From contig CAZNZP010000031.1 of the NCBI GenBank assembly GCA_964577625.1, positions 1-6,495 on the forward strand: a stretch of DNA of 6,495 bases, written 5' to 3'. The stretch comes from UBA5272 sp964577625 (GTDB lineage: Bacteria; Patescibacteriota; Minisyncoccia; Phycocordibacterales; UBA5272). Shown one piece after another: positions 1-5,530 of this stretch. Every line of letters starts with the position of its first letter. Positions within the stretch are counted from its first letter, which is position 1. A program made the position numbers and the translations under genes. The notes under the pieces are model-generated. The model saw only the letters and a list, made by a program, of their open reading frames with translations, was not told the DNA's origin and made no database searches.

Positions 1-645
1 AGTTTCTATTTCTAATTTGATTTTGTTTCTTAAATTAATGTCTTCTATACTATTAATACCAGAAACTAAAGCTTTTAATAAATTATATTTATATATATAT
101 GCCTCTTTTAATTTACTAAAGTACTCTTTATATACTATTTGCCTTCTTTCACTTGTATTAAAAGCTCCCATTAAAGCTCTACCTACTATATCAGGCGATG
201 AATCTATTTCTTGAAATATTCTATTAATAACTTCTCTAATTATGATTTCATCAGCTACAATGAATCCCGCTCTTAAGCTTGCCATGCCATAGCTTTTAGA
301 TAAACCAAATAATGAGATTGTGTTTCTAAACATCCCTGGAATAGTAGCAATTGGTTTAGCTATATTATTATCATCGTATGTTAAGTCTCTATATACTAAA
401 TCATCAATTACAAATACTCCTCTTGTTTGACAAACGTCTCCAATACCTTTTAATATTTCTATTTCTTTTTTTCCCATAACTTTACCTGTAGGATTATTAG
501 GATTTGCATTTAAAAACGCTACTACTCTTGGAACATAACCTTTTCTTCTATTGTATACATTCTGTAAACTGTCATTTACAGAGTCTATTTTAGCTGCTAG
601 TTTATTAGGATTTATAAGCCAATTATCTTCTTTTTCTAATTTAAT
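1..645 (-). other. Fold-type I PLP aminotransferase segment (partial, N-terminal domain missing)
   Basis: This is the downstream part of the chimeric frame, at about residues 608-822. It carries class I/II aminotransferase hallmarks in the correct order: NANPNNPTGK (653-662, the PLP-phenol asparagine loop), VIDDLVYRDL (685-694, with the pyridine-binding Asp and a Tyr), and SLFGLSKSYGMASLRAGF (719-736, with the Schiff-base Lys at 724 and the substrate-carboxylate Arg side at 732). A normal enzyme has roughly 150-200 more residues before the NPNNPTG region. Here that place is taken by the RecJ OB-domain stub. The small N-terminal domain and the glycine-rich phosphate loop are therefore absent, so this segment is unlikely to be active alone. 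The C-terminal end lies outside the window. Substrate cannot be told; an aspartate or aromatic-type enzyme is only a guess. Confidence 0.85.
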
Positions 646-2466
646 TTGAAAAATCACTTTTTCATTTTCCATTCCGAATGGTGCAAAGATTTTTATTTCA
701 TCAAAAAGTTTTTTATTTACTTCTGAAATCTTTACAGGGATAAATTTCCTGACCTCCCCAACCCCTCCCAAGGAGGGTCTTGAATTCAAAACATTTTTAA
801 TATTATCTAAAACTTTTTTTAATCTATTTTCAATGTCTTCATTTTTAAATCTCAAAATATTATAACCAAGACTTTTTAAATAATCATCCCTCTCTTTATC
901 GTGTTCCTTTTGTTTTTCATGTATCTCTCCATCAACTTCTATTATCAACATTTTTCCTAAGCAAACAAAGTCTGGAACAAACACTTCAATAATATGTTGC
1001 CTTCTAAATTTAAAACCTAATTTTTTATTTTTAATTTCTTCCCACAACATTTGTGCATGTTTGGTTTGATTTTTCTTTTGTTCCTTAACACCATCTTTTA
1101 TATATTTATATATATAGTCTGTAGTAATGTATTTGGGCTTCTCCCTCTCCTTGGGAGAGAGGTGGGGTGAGGTCAAAGAATAGCTCTTTAAAAAAGTTTG
1201 AAACTTACCTAAATTATTTTTATGAATTGCAAATCCTCCAGCCATTTCATGTCCTCCAAAATTTTCTAAAAGATACTGACACTCAGTCATAATCTCCACT
1301 ACATTGTATCCGTCTTCCCTTGATCTCACTGATCCTTTTAAAATATTTTCATCCTCCCCTAGCCCCCAGACAAAAGTCGTCTTCTTCACCGTCTCACAAA
1401 CTTTACTCGCCACAAGCCCAATAATTCCTGGAGTCCATTTCTCATCACCGATTAGAACAATTTTGTCTTCTCTAAATTTTTCATAATCAATAACAGTCTC
1501 CGCATCTTTTGTTTCTTGTTTACGTGCCTTGTTGTAACTTTCCAATTCATTTGCAAAATTAGCAGCTTCTTCATTTTGAAGTAAAGCGTAAAAAGCATGA
1601 ATCGGCTCTGCCATACGACTCGCCGCATTTACTCGGGGAGCTATACCAAAAGCGATATCGTCTTCATTTATTTTTCTTGTCAAAATTCTCGCATTAGAAA
1701 AAATTTTCAAAAGTCCTGGTCTTTTAGTTTTCTTTAAAACTTCTAATCCATATTTTGCAAATAATCTATTTTCACCTTTTAGTGGTACAAGGTCAGCGAT
1801 AGTCGCTATACCCACCATATCAAGTAGCCACTTTTCCCAACCTTCCCCTACATTAAAATCTCTTCTATATTTATTTAAAAAAGCATTGACTAATTTCCAA
1901 GCTGTCGCAGCTCCAGATAAAAATTTTTCTTTATATTTATCTCCTACTTGTTTTGTATTTACAATCGCAAAAGCTTCGGGAAGAATTTGTTTATCTACTT
2001 CATCTAAAACAGGAAGATGATGATCAGTCACTATCACATTCACACCATTTTCTTCTGCAAATTTTATTTCAGAAATATTTGTAATGCCAACATCTACAGT
2101 GATAATCAAAGAAACTTTTTCATCAATAAATCTCTGAATCGCGTTCATATTTAATCCATATCCTTCATTGTGTCTATGTGGAATATATACTGAAAAATTT
2201 TTATAATTTACCTTTTCAAATAAATCGTTTAAAACTACAGCTCCTGGAATACCATCACAATCGTAGTCGGCATAAATAATAATTTTTTCATTCTTATCTA
2301 TTGCATCCTTAATTCTTTTAATAGCTTTTTTGATATCTTTTATTTTTGAAGAATCCAAAAGGTCCCTATCCCAATTTGGAGATAAAAATTTCTCTATTTC
2401 CTCTTTCTTTTTTAAATCAAATCCTTTTTGTTCCAGAATTGTATTCTGTAATGGAGTAAGTATCAT
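1..2466 (-). CDS. recJ: RecJ exonuclease core, interrupted by a DUF559 cassette and fused to an aminotransferase C-terminus (open at the window edge)
   Basis: One frame stays open for 822 codons. Residues 1-430 are RecJ, a 5'-3' single-strand-DNA exonuclease of recombination and repair. Visible RecJ motifs are ADYDCDG (66-72), TVDVG (123-127), TDHH (147-150), IADLVPLKGENR (223-234), IAPRVNAASRM (275-285), WTPGIIGLVAS (344-354) and GGHEMAGG (404-411). Residues about 431-572 are the DUF559 insert. RecJ resumes at about 573 (FIPVKISEVNKKL...APFGMENEKVIF), which is the start of its OB domain. After about residue 606 the sequence becomes a PLP aminotransferase and runs off the left edge. The ATG at 2466 is the only ATG after the in-frame stop at 2497-2499. 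It has no Shine-Dalgarno and lies close to a TATAAT. The RecJ identity is firm. Whether the fusion is real or an assembly join is open. Loss of most of the OB domain would probably impair DNA binding. Confidence 0.85.
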   Translation of the reverse strand, partial: MILTPLQNTILEQKGFDLKKKEEIEKFLSPNWDRDLLDSSKIKDIKKAIKRIKDAIDKNEKIIIYADYDCDGIPGAVVLNDLFEKVNYKNFSVYIPHRHNEGYGLNMNAIQRFIDEKVSLIITVDVGITNISEIKFAEENGVNVIVTDHHLPVLDEVDKQILPEAFAIVNTKQVGDKYKEKFLSGAATAWKLVNAFLNKYRRDFNVGEGWEKWLLDMVGIATIADLVPLKGENRLFAKYGLEVLKKTKRPGLLKIFSNARILTRKINEDDIAFGIAPRVNAASRMAEPIHAFYALLQNEEAANFANELESYNKARKQETKDAETVIDYEKFREDKIVLIGDEKWTPGIIGLVASKVCETVKKTTFVWGLGEDENILKGSVRSREDGYNVVEIMTECQYLLENFGGHEMAGGFAIHKNNLGKFQTFLKSYSLTSPHLSPKEREKPKYITTDYIYKYIKDGVKEQKKNQTKHAQMLWEEIKNKKLGFKFRRQHIIEVFVPDFVCLGKMLIIEVDGEIHEKQKEHDKERDDYLKSLGYNILRFKNEDIENRLKKVLDNIKNVLNSRPSLGGVGEVRKFIPVKISEVNKKLFDEIKIFAPFGMENEKVIFQIKLEKEDNWLINPNKLAAKIDSVNDSLQNVYNRRKGYVPRVVAFLNANPNNPTGKVMGKKEIEILKGIGDVCQTRGVFVIDDLVYRDLTYDDNNIAKPIATIPGMFRNTISLFGLSKSYGMASLRAGFIVADEIIIREVINRIFQEIDSSPDIVGRALMGAFNTSERRQIVYKEYFSKLKEAYIYKYNLLKALVSGINSIEDINLRNKIKLEIET
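750..780 (+). repeat. Left inverted end of the DUF559 cassette
   Basis: GC-rich end beginning TGACCTCCCC and containing the small palindrome CCCTCCCAAGGAGGG. It is the inverted counterpart of 1142-1175. In the recJ frame it encodes a Gly/Pro/Leu stretch, RPSLGGVGEV. Confidence 0.75.
1142..1175 (-). repeat. Right inverted end of the DUF559 cassette
   Basis: Read on the minus strand it begins TGACCTCACCCC and continues into the palindrome CTCTCCCAAGGAGAG. It matches the left end with a few small insertions. In frame it encodes LTSPHLSPKERE. Confidence 0.75.
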
Positions 2467-2479
2467 AATCGTAATAAAG

Positions 2480-2508
2480 ATTATAGCAACTTTTCTTTAA
2501 CTTGCTAA
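2480..2508 (-). promoter_or_regulatory. Promoter of recJ
   Basis: A -10 box TATAAT (2485-2480) and a -35 box TTAGCA (2508-2503) are separated by 17 bp. The expected start of transcription is near 2473, about 7 nt before the ATG, so the mRNA would be almost leaderless. This agrees with the missing Shine-Dalgarno. Confidence 0.55.
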
Positions 2509-2530
2509 ACTTTTTATTTTTTGTCATAAT
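2502..2530 (+). promoter_or_regulatory. Promoter of the gene at 2563, overlapping the recJ -35
   Basis: TTGCTA (2502-2507), a 17-bp spacer, and CATAAT (2525-2530) form a plausible sigma-70-type promoter. Its -35 box uses the same bases as the divergent recJ -35, so the two promoters may compete for polymerase. Confidence 0.4.
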
Positions 2531-2562
2531 TCGTTCAGTTAAAAACCTTTAAATGTTCTTAT

Positions 2563-2895
2563 ATGAAAGCAAAAAGATTTAAAATGATTAATGTTGGTCA
2601 GATTATAAATGATTTTGACAACTCAGTTATGGACCAAGCTTTACAAGAAGGAAGCGCTGCCTACAATCACCAACTTCCCTCCCTCGTACACTCAGCTACA
2701 GAAATTTTAAACTGGTTTGTACAAAAAAGAAAAGTTGTTTTAAGAAAGTCCCAACTTTTTCAGCTGTGGAAAAAGATTGCAAGAAAAACCATGGGAAAAG
2801 GATATATTGATAAAGGAGAGTATCCTGCCCACGACAAAGCCGGAGAAAACTTTCTTTATAATTATGTCCAACTGCCTTTTGTTTTAAAATGGTAA
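2563..2895 (+). CDS. Hypothetical protein, 110 aa
   Basis: I do not recognise a family. The protein is soluble-looking, with no signal peptide and no hydrophobic segment long enough to span a membrane. A mostly helical N-terminal half (SLVHSATEILNWFVQ near residues 40-53) is followed by a basic stretch (KRKVVLRKSQ) and a second helix with WKKIARK (69-75). The C-terminal quarter is rich in aromatics and Gly (GKGYIDKGEY, FLYNYVQLPF). The base content matches the neighbours, a promoter lies upstream and a strong terminator lies just after the stop, so I take it as real. There is no Shine-Dalgarno before the ATG. An in-frame ATG seven codons later is an alternative start. It is divergent from recJ and convergent with the CCA-adding enzyme gene. 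Confidence 0.6.
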   Translation: MKAKRFKMINVGQIINDFDNSVMDQALQEGSAAYNHQLPSLVHSATEILNWFVQKRKVVLRKSQLFQLWKKIARKTMGKGYIDKGEYPAHDKAGENFLYNYVQLPFVLKW

Positions 2896-2899
2896 AAAC

Positions 2900-2928
2900 A
2901 AAAACTGCCTCATCTGAGGCAGTTTTTT
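2900..2928. terminator. Bidirectional terminator between convergent genes
   Basis: The stem ACTGCCTC/GAGGCAGT closes a 4-nt loop. It is flanked by an A-run on the left and a T-run on the right, so it works as an intrinsic terminator in both directions. It follows the stop at 2895 by a few bases, and the TAA stop of the minus-strand CCA gene (2927-2929) lies in its T-run. Confidence 0.85.
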
Positions 2929-4429
2929 ATACTTTAAACTTTTTCTTTATCTCTTCCAATTCTTCATCATTCTTTTCTTTCATTTTATCTTTTCCAGCAG
3001 TCGCTAAATTTTCCAACTCCTCTTCTTCTAATTTAGATAATTCCAAAACTCTATTTTCTAAATATTCTAAATTATTCTTCCCTCCATCATCTATCACCTC
3101 TTCAAAAAGTGCGTGGAGAATTAATCCGATTTTCTTCCCGGGTTTCTCATTTAGAATTTGCATAATTTTCTCCCCATCAATTTTTAAAGTCTTCAAAGAA
3201 ATCGGATCACGAAGAGCTTCTTCTATCATAGATTCAAATTTACGAAGTCTCCAAGGTTCCTCTTTTTTGGTACCAGATCCCATTCGGTCACAAAGACGAA
3301 GGTTAATTAAATCCCAAATATTTTCTTTTCCGATATTTACTATAAGTCTTCGGACAGAAGACAAAGTCACTTCATTTGGGTCAGAGAAAAACATATGATA
3401 ACGAACTAATTTAGAGGTTTTTTCAATCACCTTCTTTTCAAATTTCAATTCTTCCAAAACTTTTTTGGTAATTCTTTCACTGACTACTTCATGGCCATAA
3501 AAAGTGTAATCTTTTTTCACCTCATCAAATCTTCTAGTTTTTACTTTTCCAATATCATGAAAGAGAGCAGCTAATCTAGTTTCCAAATCAAACCCCCTTT
3601 CCGCAGCATGATTCAAAGCTCGGAGAGAATGTTCAAACACATCAAAAGCATGGTGGCCGTTTTGCTCTACTCCGACAGCACTTTCTAATTCATGAGAAAT
3701 ATATTTAAGCATTCCCAATTTCTGTGAAATGAGTAAACCACGCATCGGATCTCCTGACATGATGATTTTGGTAAATTCATCACGAATTCTTTCTTTAGAA
3801 ATTTTCTCTAAATTGGAAGCCAACTTAAATATAGCTTCAAAAGTCTCATTAGAAATCACAAAATCAAGTTGCACTGAAAAACGTATTGCGCGAAGCATAC
3901 GAAGAGCATCTTCCCCAAATCTTTCTTCCGCTTTCCCAACAGTTCTCACAATTTTGTCCTTTATATCATCTTGTCCTTTATAAATGTCCTTTATGATGTC
4001 CTTTATAGGATCATAAGCGATGGCGTTCATGGTGAAATCTCTTCTTTCCAAATCTTCTTCTACGGTTTTACCCCATTCCAATTTGTCTGGCCTACGAAAA
4101 TCTTTATATTCTCCTTCTTTTCTATATGTAGTGACTTCAACTATTTCAACTTCTTCCGTTTCACCATCCCCTTTTCTTATTTTTACACCTACTGTACCAA
4201 AAAGATTTTCATAAACCGTTTCATCTTCACCAAAAATTTTAATTATCTCGTCTGGAGTTGCGTTAGTAGTCACATCCCAATCTTTTGGATTACGTGAAAG
4301 TATCAAATCTCTAACACAACCCCCAACCAAATAACTATCAAAGTTATTTTTAGACAACATTTCACAAACCCAAAGAATATCTTTAGGGATAAAATTTTTA
4401 TTTATCGTTTCTTGTGAAATATTTTTCAT
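2927..4429 (-). CDS. cca: CCA tRNA nucleotidyltransferase (class II, with HD domain)
   Basis: 500 aa. The enzyme adds or repairs the 3'-terminal CCA of tRNA from CTP and ATP. The head domain shows LVGGCVRD (34-41) and the catalytic metal site KDWDVTT (D50, D52), then ERRDFTMNAIAYDP (128-141) and the nucleotide-recognition region EDALRMLRAIRFS (173-185). ISKERIRDEF (210-219) begins the neck. An HD phosphohydrolase-type domain follows, with H267, FHDIGK (290-295), H313, H345 and D381. Next is the family's LKIDGEKIM...KPGKKIG segment (415-434) and a charged, probably coiled C-terminus. It is a full-length protein. Poly(A) polymerase is a close relative that sequence motifs alone cannot fully exclude, but neither tRNA gene in this window encodes CCA, so CCA addition is the natural role. 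The ATG at 4429 has no Shine-Dalgarno. Confidence 0.93.
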   Translation of the reverse strand: MKNISQETINKNFIPKDILWVCEMLSKNNFDSYLVGGCVRDLILSRNPKDWDVTTNATPDEIIKIFGEDETVYENLFGTVGVKIRKGDGETEEVEIVEVTTYRKEGEYKDFRRPDKLEWGKTVEEDLERRDFTMNAIAYDPIKDIIKDIYKGQDDIKDKIVRTVGKAEERFGEDALRMLRAIRFSVQLDFVISNETFEAIFKLASNLEKISKERIRDEFTKIIMSGDPMRGLLISQKLGMLKYISHELESAVGVEQNGHHAFDVFEHSLRALNHAAERGFDLETRLAALFHDIGKVKTRRFDEVKKDYTFYGHEVVSERITKKVLEELKFEKKVIEKTSKLVRYHMFFSDPNEVTLSSVRRLIVNIGKENIWDLINLRLCDRMGSGTKKEEPWRLRKFESMIEEALRDPISLKTLKIDGEKIMQILNEKPGKKIGLILHALFEEVIDDGGKNNLEYLENRVLELSKLEEEELENLATAGKDKMKEKNDEELEEIKKKFKV

Positions 4430-4448
4430 TTTTTTAAAATATTTTAAA

Positions 4449-4504
4449 GAAAAAGTATTTTTTGAATTTTCGCTTGCGGGGTTGATTCATAAAAATACTT
4501 TTTC
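4449..4504 (-). terminator. AT-rich hairpin between the cupin and cca genes
   Basis: A perfect 14-bp inverted repeat (GAAAAAGTATTTTT/AAAAATACTTTTTC) continues after a one-base bulge into TGAAT/ATTCA. The loop is about 17 nt and contains CGCTTGCG. It lies just after the cupin stop and ends about 20 bp before the cca start, so it may terminate or attenuate cupin transcription or control read-through into cca. The stem is almost all A-T and its T-run lies inside the stem, so it is not a textbook terminator. Confidence 0.5.
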
Positions 4505-4519
4505 GTAAAAATCTACCGC

Positions 4520-4915
4520 CTATTCTACATCTGTCACCCCATCAAAGTGCTCTTCATTCGCTTCAGCTTCTTCTTTGGTCGCATGAATAATACCTTTCTT
4601 GTGATTTGGTCCAGCGTAAAGTGTGTAAACCTTCAAATCTTTATCTCCAACATTTACAATATTATGCTCTGTACCTGCAGGGACAATTACTGAGAAATCA
4701 TCCTCTAATTCTCTCTCTACTCCATTAAGAATAGATTTTGCTTTTCCAGATTCAACTCTAATAAATTGATCTACATCGTGATGAGTCTCCATTCCGATAT
4801 CCCCACCGACAGGAATACTCATTACTACGAGTTGCATATGTTTAGCAGTAAAGAGAACTTTTCTAAAATTTCCATTTTCTAATGTTTCTTTTTCAATATT
4901 TGTTATGTATGACAT
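4520..4915 (-). CDS. Small cupin-domain protein, 131 aa
   Basis: A single-domain cupin with a beta-barrel fold, of a type often named mannose-6-phosphate isomerase-like. Cupin motif 1 appears as GMETHHDVDQF...ESG (41-57), with metal-ligand candidates H45 and H46 and a Gln (Q50) where many cupins have Glu. Motif 2 is VPAGTEHNIVN (78-88), with H84. The C-terminal stretch YTLYAGPNHKKGIIHATKEEAEA is, as I recall, a hallmark of a widespread stand-alone family that also keeps DQF. The length is normal for that family. The substrate is unknown, and no enzyme activity can be assigned from the sequence. It is transcribed towards cca with about 90 bp between them. Its upstream region has an extended -10 and three short repeats. 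There is no Shine-Dalgarno before ATG 4915. Confidence 0.88.
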   Translation of the reverse strand: MSYITNIEKETLENGNFRKVLFTAKHMQLVVMSIPVGGDIGMETHHDVDQFIRVESGKAKSILNGVERELEDDFSVIVPAGTEHNIVNVGDKDLKVYTLYAGPNHKKGIIHATKEEAEANEEHFDGVTDVE

Positions 4916-4954
4916 GTTTAATTTAATTTGTTAATTAATTTTAATAATGCTTTT

Positions 4955-4964
4955 ATTATATAGC
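4955..4964 (-). promoter_or_regulatory. Extended -10 of the cupin gene
   Basis: Minus-strand TTGCTATATAATA contains TGC followed by TATATAAT, an extended -10 or TATAAT about 40 bp before the ATG. No good -35 is visible; the -35 position falls in one copy of the TGTCTTTTA repeat. Confidence 0.45.
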
Positions 4965-4972
4965 AAAAATTT

Positions 4973-5037
4973 TAAAAGACATCTTAAAAAGAGTAATTCT
5001 AAAAGACAACTTTTATTTTTACTATTTTATAAAAGAC
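4973..5037 (-). repeat. Three direct TGTCTTTTA repeats upstream of the cupin gene
   Basis: The 8-mer TAAAAGAC occurs on the plus strand at 4973-4980, 5000-5007 and 5030-5037 (minus strand GTCTTTTA). Each copy is followed on the plus strand by A, giving TGTCTTTTA on the minus strand. Spacings are 27 and 30 bp. The copy nearest the gene covers the -35 position. They may be operator sites, or chance in AT-rich DNA. Confidence 0.4.
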
Positions 5038-5063
5038 ATTTTAAGAATAAATAAGATTTATAA

Positions 5064-5083
5064 TAGTGCTCCCGCTAGGATTC
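5064..5083 (-). repeat. Displaced copy of the tRNA-Arg 3' end
   Basis: Twenty bases that match 5236-5255, the 3' end of the tRNA-Arg gene plus its first trailing bases, with one mismatch (A for G in CTGGCGGG). The copies are 172 bp apart. The match breaks at T-loop position 57. There is no 5' tRNA half next to it, so this is a remnant or target duplication, not a tRNA gene. Confidence 0.85.
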
Positions 5084-5235
5084 AGTCACCAAATATACTC
5101 ATTTCACTCGTTATTTCGCCACCCCGCTTCGTCGTCTTACTCACTTCGTTCGTGACTTCGTAGACGACTTAGTTCTCATCCTTGCTTTCGCAAAAACATA
5201 TTCAAAAAGTTTTTCAAACTTTTCTCATTATTTTT
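5084..5235 (-). mobile_element. tRNA-nested element, copy A (after tRNA-Arg)
   Basis: About 150 bp between the functional tRNA-Arg gene and the displaced copy of its 3' end. Read on the minus strand it starts AAAAATAATGAGAAAA and ends TTTGGTGAC(T), both shared with copy B at 5358-5505. In between are a hairpin AAAAGTTT-GAA-AAACTTTT, a TTGC-GAAA-GCAA tetraloop hairpin, a GTCGTCT/AGACGAC stem enclosing TCAC/GTGA, and the conserved block CGAAGCGGGGTGGCGAAA. No reading frame of meaningful length is present. It could be a non-autonomous integrated element or a structured RNA made with the tRNA transcript. Confidence 0.6.
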
Positions 5236-5255
5236 TAGTGCTCCCGCCAGGATTC
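5236..5255 (-). repeat. tRNA-Arg 3' end, in-place copy of the duplication
   Basis: This is the 3' part of the functional tRNA-Arg gene, from T-loop position 57 through the discriminator to the trailing CTA. It is repeated at 5064-5083. The pair flanks element copy A as a target duplication or att pair would. Confidence 0.85.
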
Positions 5256-5310
5256 GAACCCAGAACAGCGGTTCCGAAGACCGATGTGATATCCATTTCA
5301 CCACGGGAGC
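5239..5310 (-). tRNA. tRNA-Arg (anticodon TCG)
   Basis: A 72-nt gene. Acceptor GCTCCCG pairs with CGGGAGC, followed by discriminator A. The D arm is GTGA/TCAC, the anticodon loop is CTTCGGA with anticodon TCG (reads CGA, probably other CGN), and the T arm CTGGG/CCTGG encloses TTCGAAT. The anticodon stem has a T-C mismatch at 27-43. CCA is not encoded; the bases after A73 are CTA. It lies about 200 bp downstream of tRNA-Gly on the same strand and may be cotranscribed with it. Confidence 0.93.
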
Positions 5311-5332
5311 GACTATGTATAGTTTAGCAAAT

Positions 5333-5357
5333 TTTTTTGTGCGGCGTAAGGGAATCG
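5333..5357 (-). repeat. Displaced copy of the tRNA-Gly 3' end
   Basis: Twenty-five bases identical to 5506-5530, including the T-loop 3' part, acceptor 3' strand, discriminator and trailing A-run of tRNA-Gly. The copies are 173 bp apart. It lies directly upstream of the tRNA-Arg gene and has no 5' tRNA half. Confidence 0.88.
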
Positions 5358-5505
5358 GTCACCAAACATAGTCACTTTGTTTCTTGTTTCGCGACCCCGC
5401 TTCGCTGTCTCAAATTTTTAATAAAAATTTGGCTTCGCAGACAGCTCAATTCTCTTCCCTGACTTGCCAAAAATATATTCTAAAATCTTCCAGATTTTCT
5501 CATTA
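5358..5505 (-). mobile_element. tRNA-nested element, copy B (after tRNA-Gly)
   Basis: Same architecture as copy A. On the minus strand it opens AAAAAATAATGAGAAAA (its first A's belong to the shared repeat), then hairpin AAAATCT-GGA-AGATTTT, a weak TTGG-CAAG-TCAG hairpin, and stem GCTGTCT/AGACAGC enclosing CAAATTTTT/AAAAATTTG. The conserved block CGAAGCGGGGTCGCGAAA and the end TTTGGTGAC follow. Stems differ in sequence from copy A but keep pairing. It is noncoding as far as I can see. Confidence 0.6.
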
Positions 5506-5530
5506 TTTTTTGTGCGGCGTAAGGGAATCG
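5506..5530 (-). repeat. tRNA-Gly 3' end, in-place copy of the duplication
   Basis: Functional 3' end of tRNA-Gly plus trailing A's, identical to 5333-5357. The boundary with non-matching sequence lies at T-loop position 56/57, the same place as in the tRNA-Arg pair. Confidence 0.88.

Larger units (their letters stand above)
750..1175 (-). mobile_element. DUF559 nuclease cassette with inverted GC-rich ends, inserted in frame in recJ
   Basis: The insert covers residues about 431-572 of the chimeric frame. It contains a DUF559 domain, related to Vsr-type very-short-patch-repair endonucleases with a PD-(D/E)XK fold. Visible motifs are LWEEIKNKKLGFKFRRQH (474-491), VPDFVC (497-502), LIIEVDGEIH (507-516) and RDDYLKSLGYNILRF (526-540). 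The candidate metal ligands are D499, E509 and D511. Both borders are GC-rich in an AT-rich gene and are inverted copies of one motif: TGACCTC, C-rich tract, CTCCCAAGGAG. Taken from TGACCTC to GAGGTCA the insert is 426 bp, or 142 codons, which keeps RecJ in frame. RecJ homology stops just before it and resumes just after. I see no target duplication. It is not an intein: there are no splice-junction Cys/Ser or His-Asn residues. Confidence 0.8.

Noticed and set aside
750..1175. Intein in RecJ
   Set aside because: There is no Cys/Ser at the first junction, no His-Asn followed by Cys/Ser/Thr at the second, and the domain is DUF559, not a Hint domain.
750..1175. Target-site duplication around the DUF559 cassette
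   Set aside because: The bases outside the two ends do not match beyond the inverted TGACC/GGTCA itself.
17..1486. Short plus-strand frames at 17-214 and 1304-1486
   Set aside because: They are antisense to the RecJ/aminotransferase frame, which shows continuous protein homology.
2889..4297. Several plus-strand open frames across the CCA enzyme region
   Set aside because: They lie antisense to a gene with all its family motifs, are rich in Ser/Phe/Ile as expected of antisense reading, and have no domain signal.
5084..5235. Hammerhead ribozyme in the tRNA-nested element (GGATGAG and GCGAAA stretches)
   Set aside because: The CUGAUGA core is not conserved between the two copies and the three-stem junction cannot be formed.
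5064..5358. Extra tRNA genes at the displaced 3' ends
   Set aside because: Only the 3' T-loop and acceptor strand are present; no D arm or anticodon arm precedes them.
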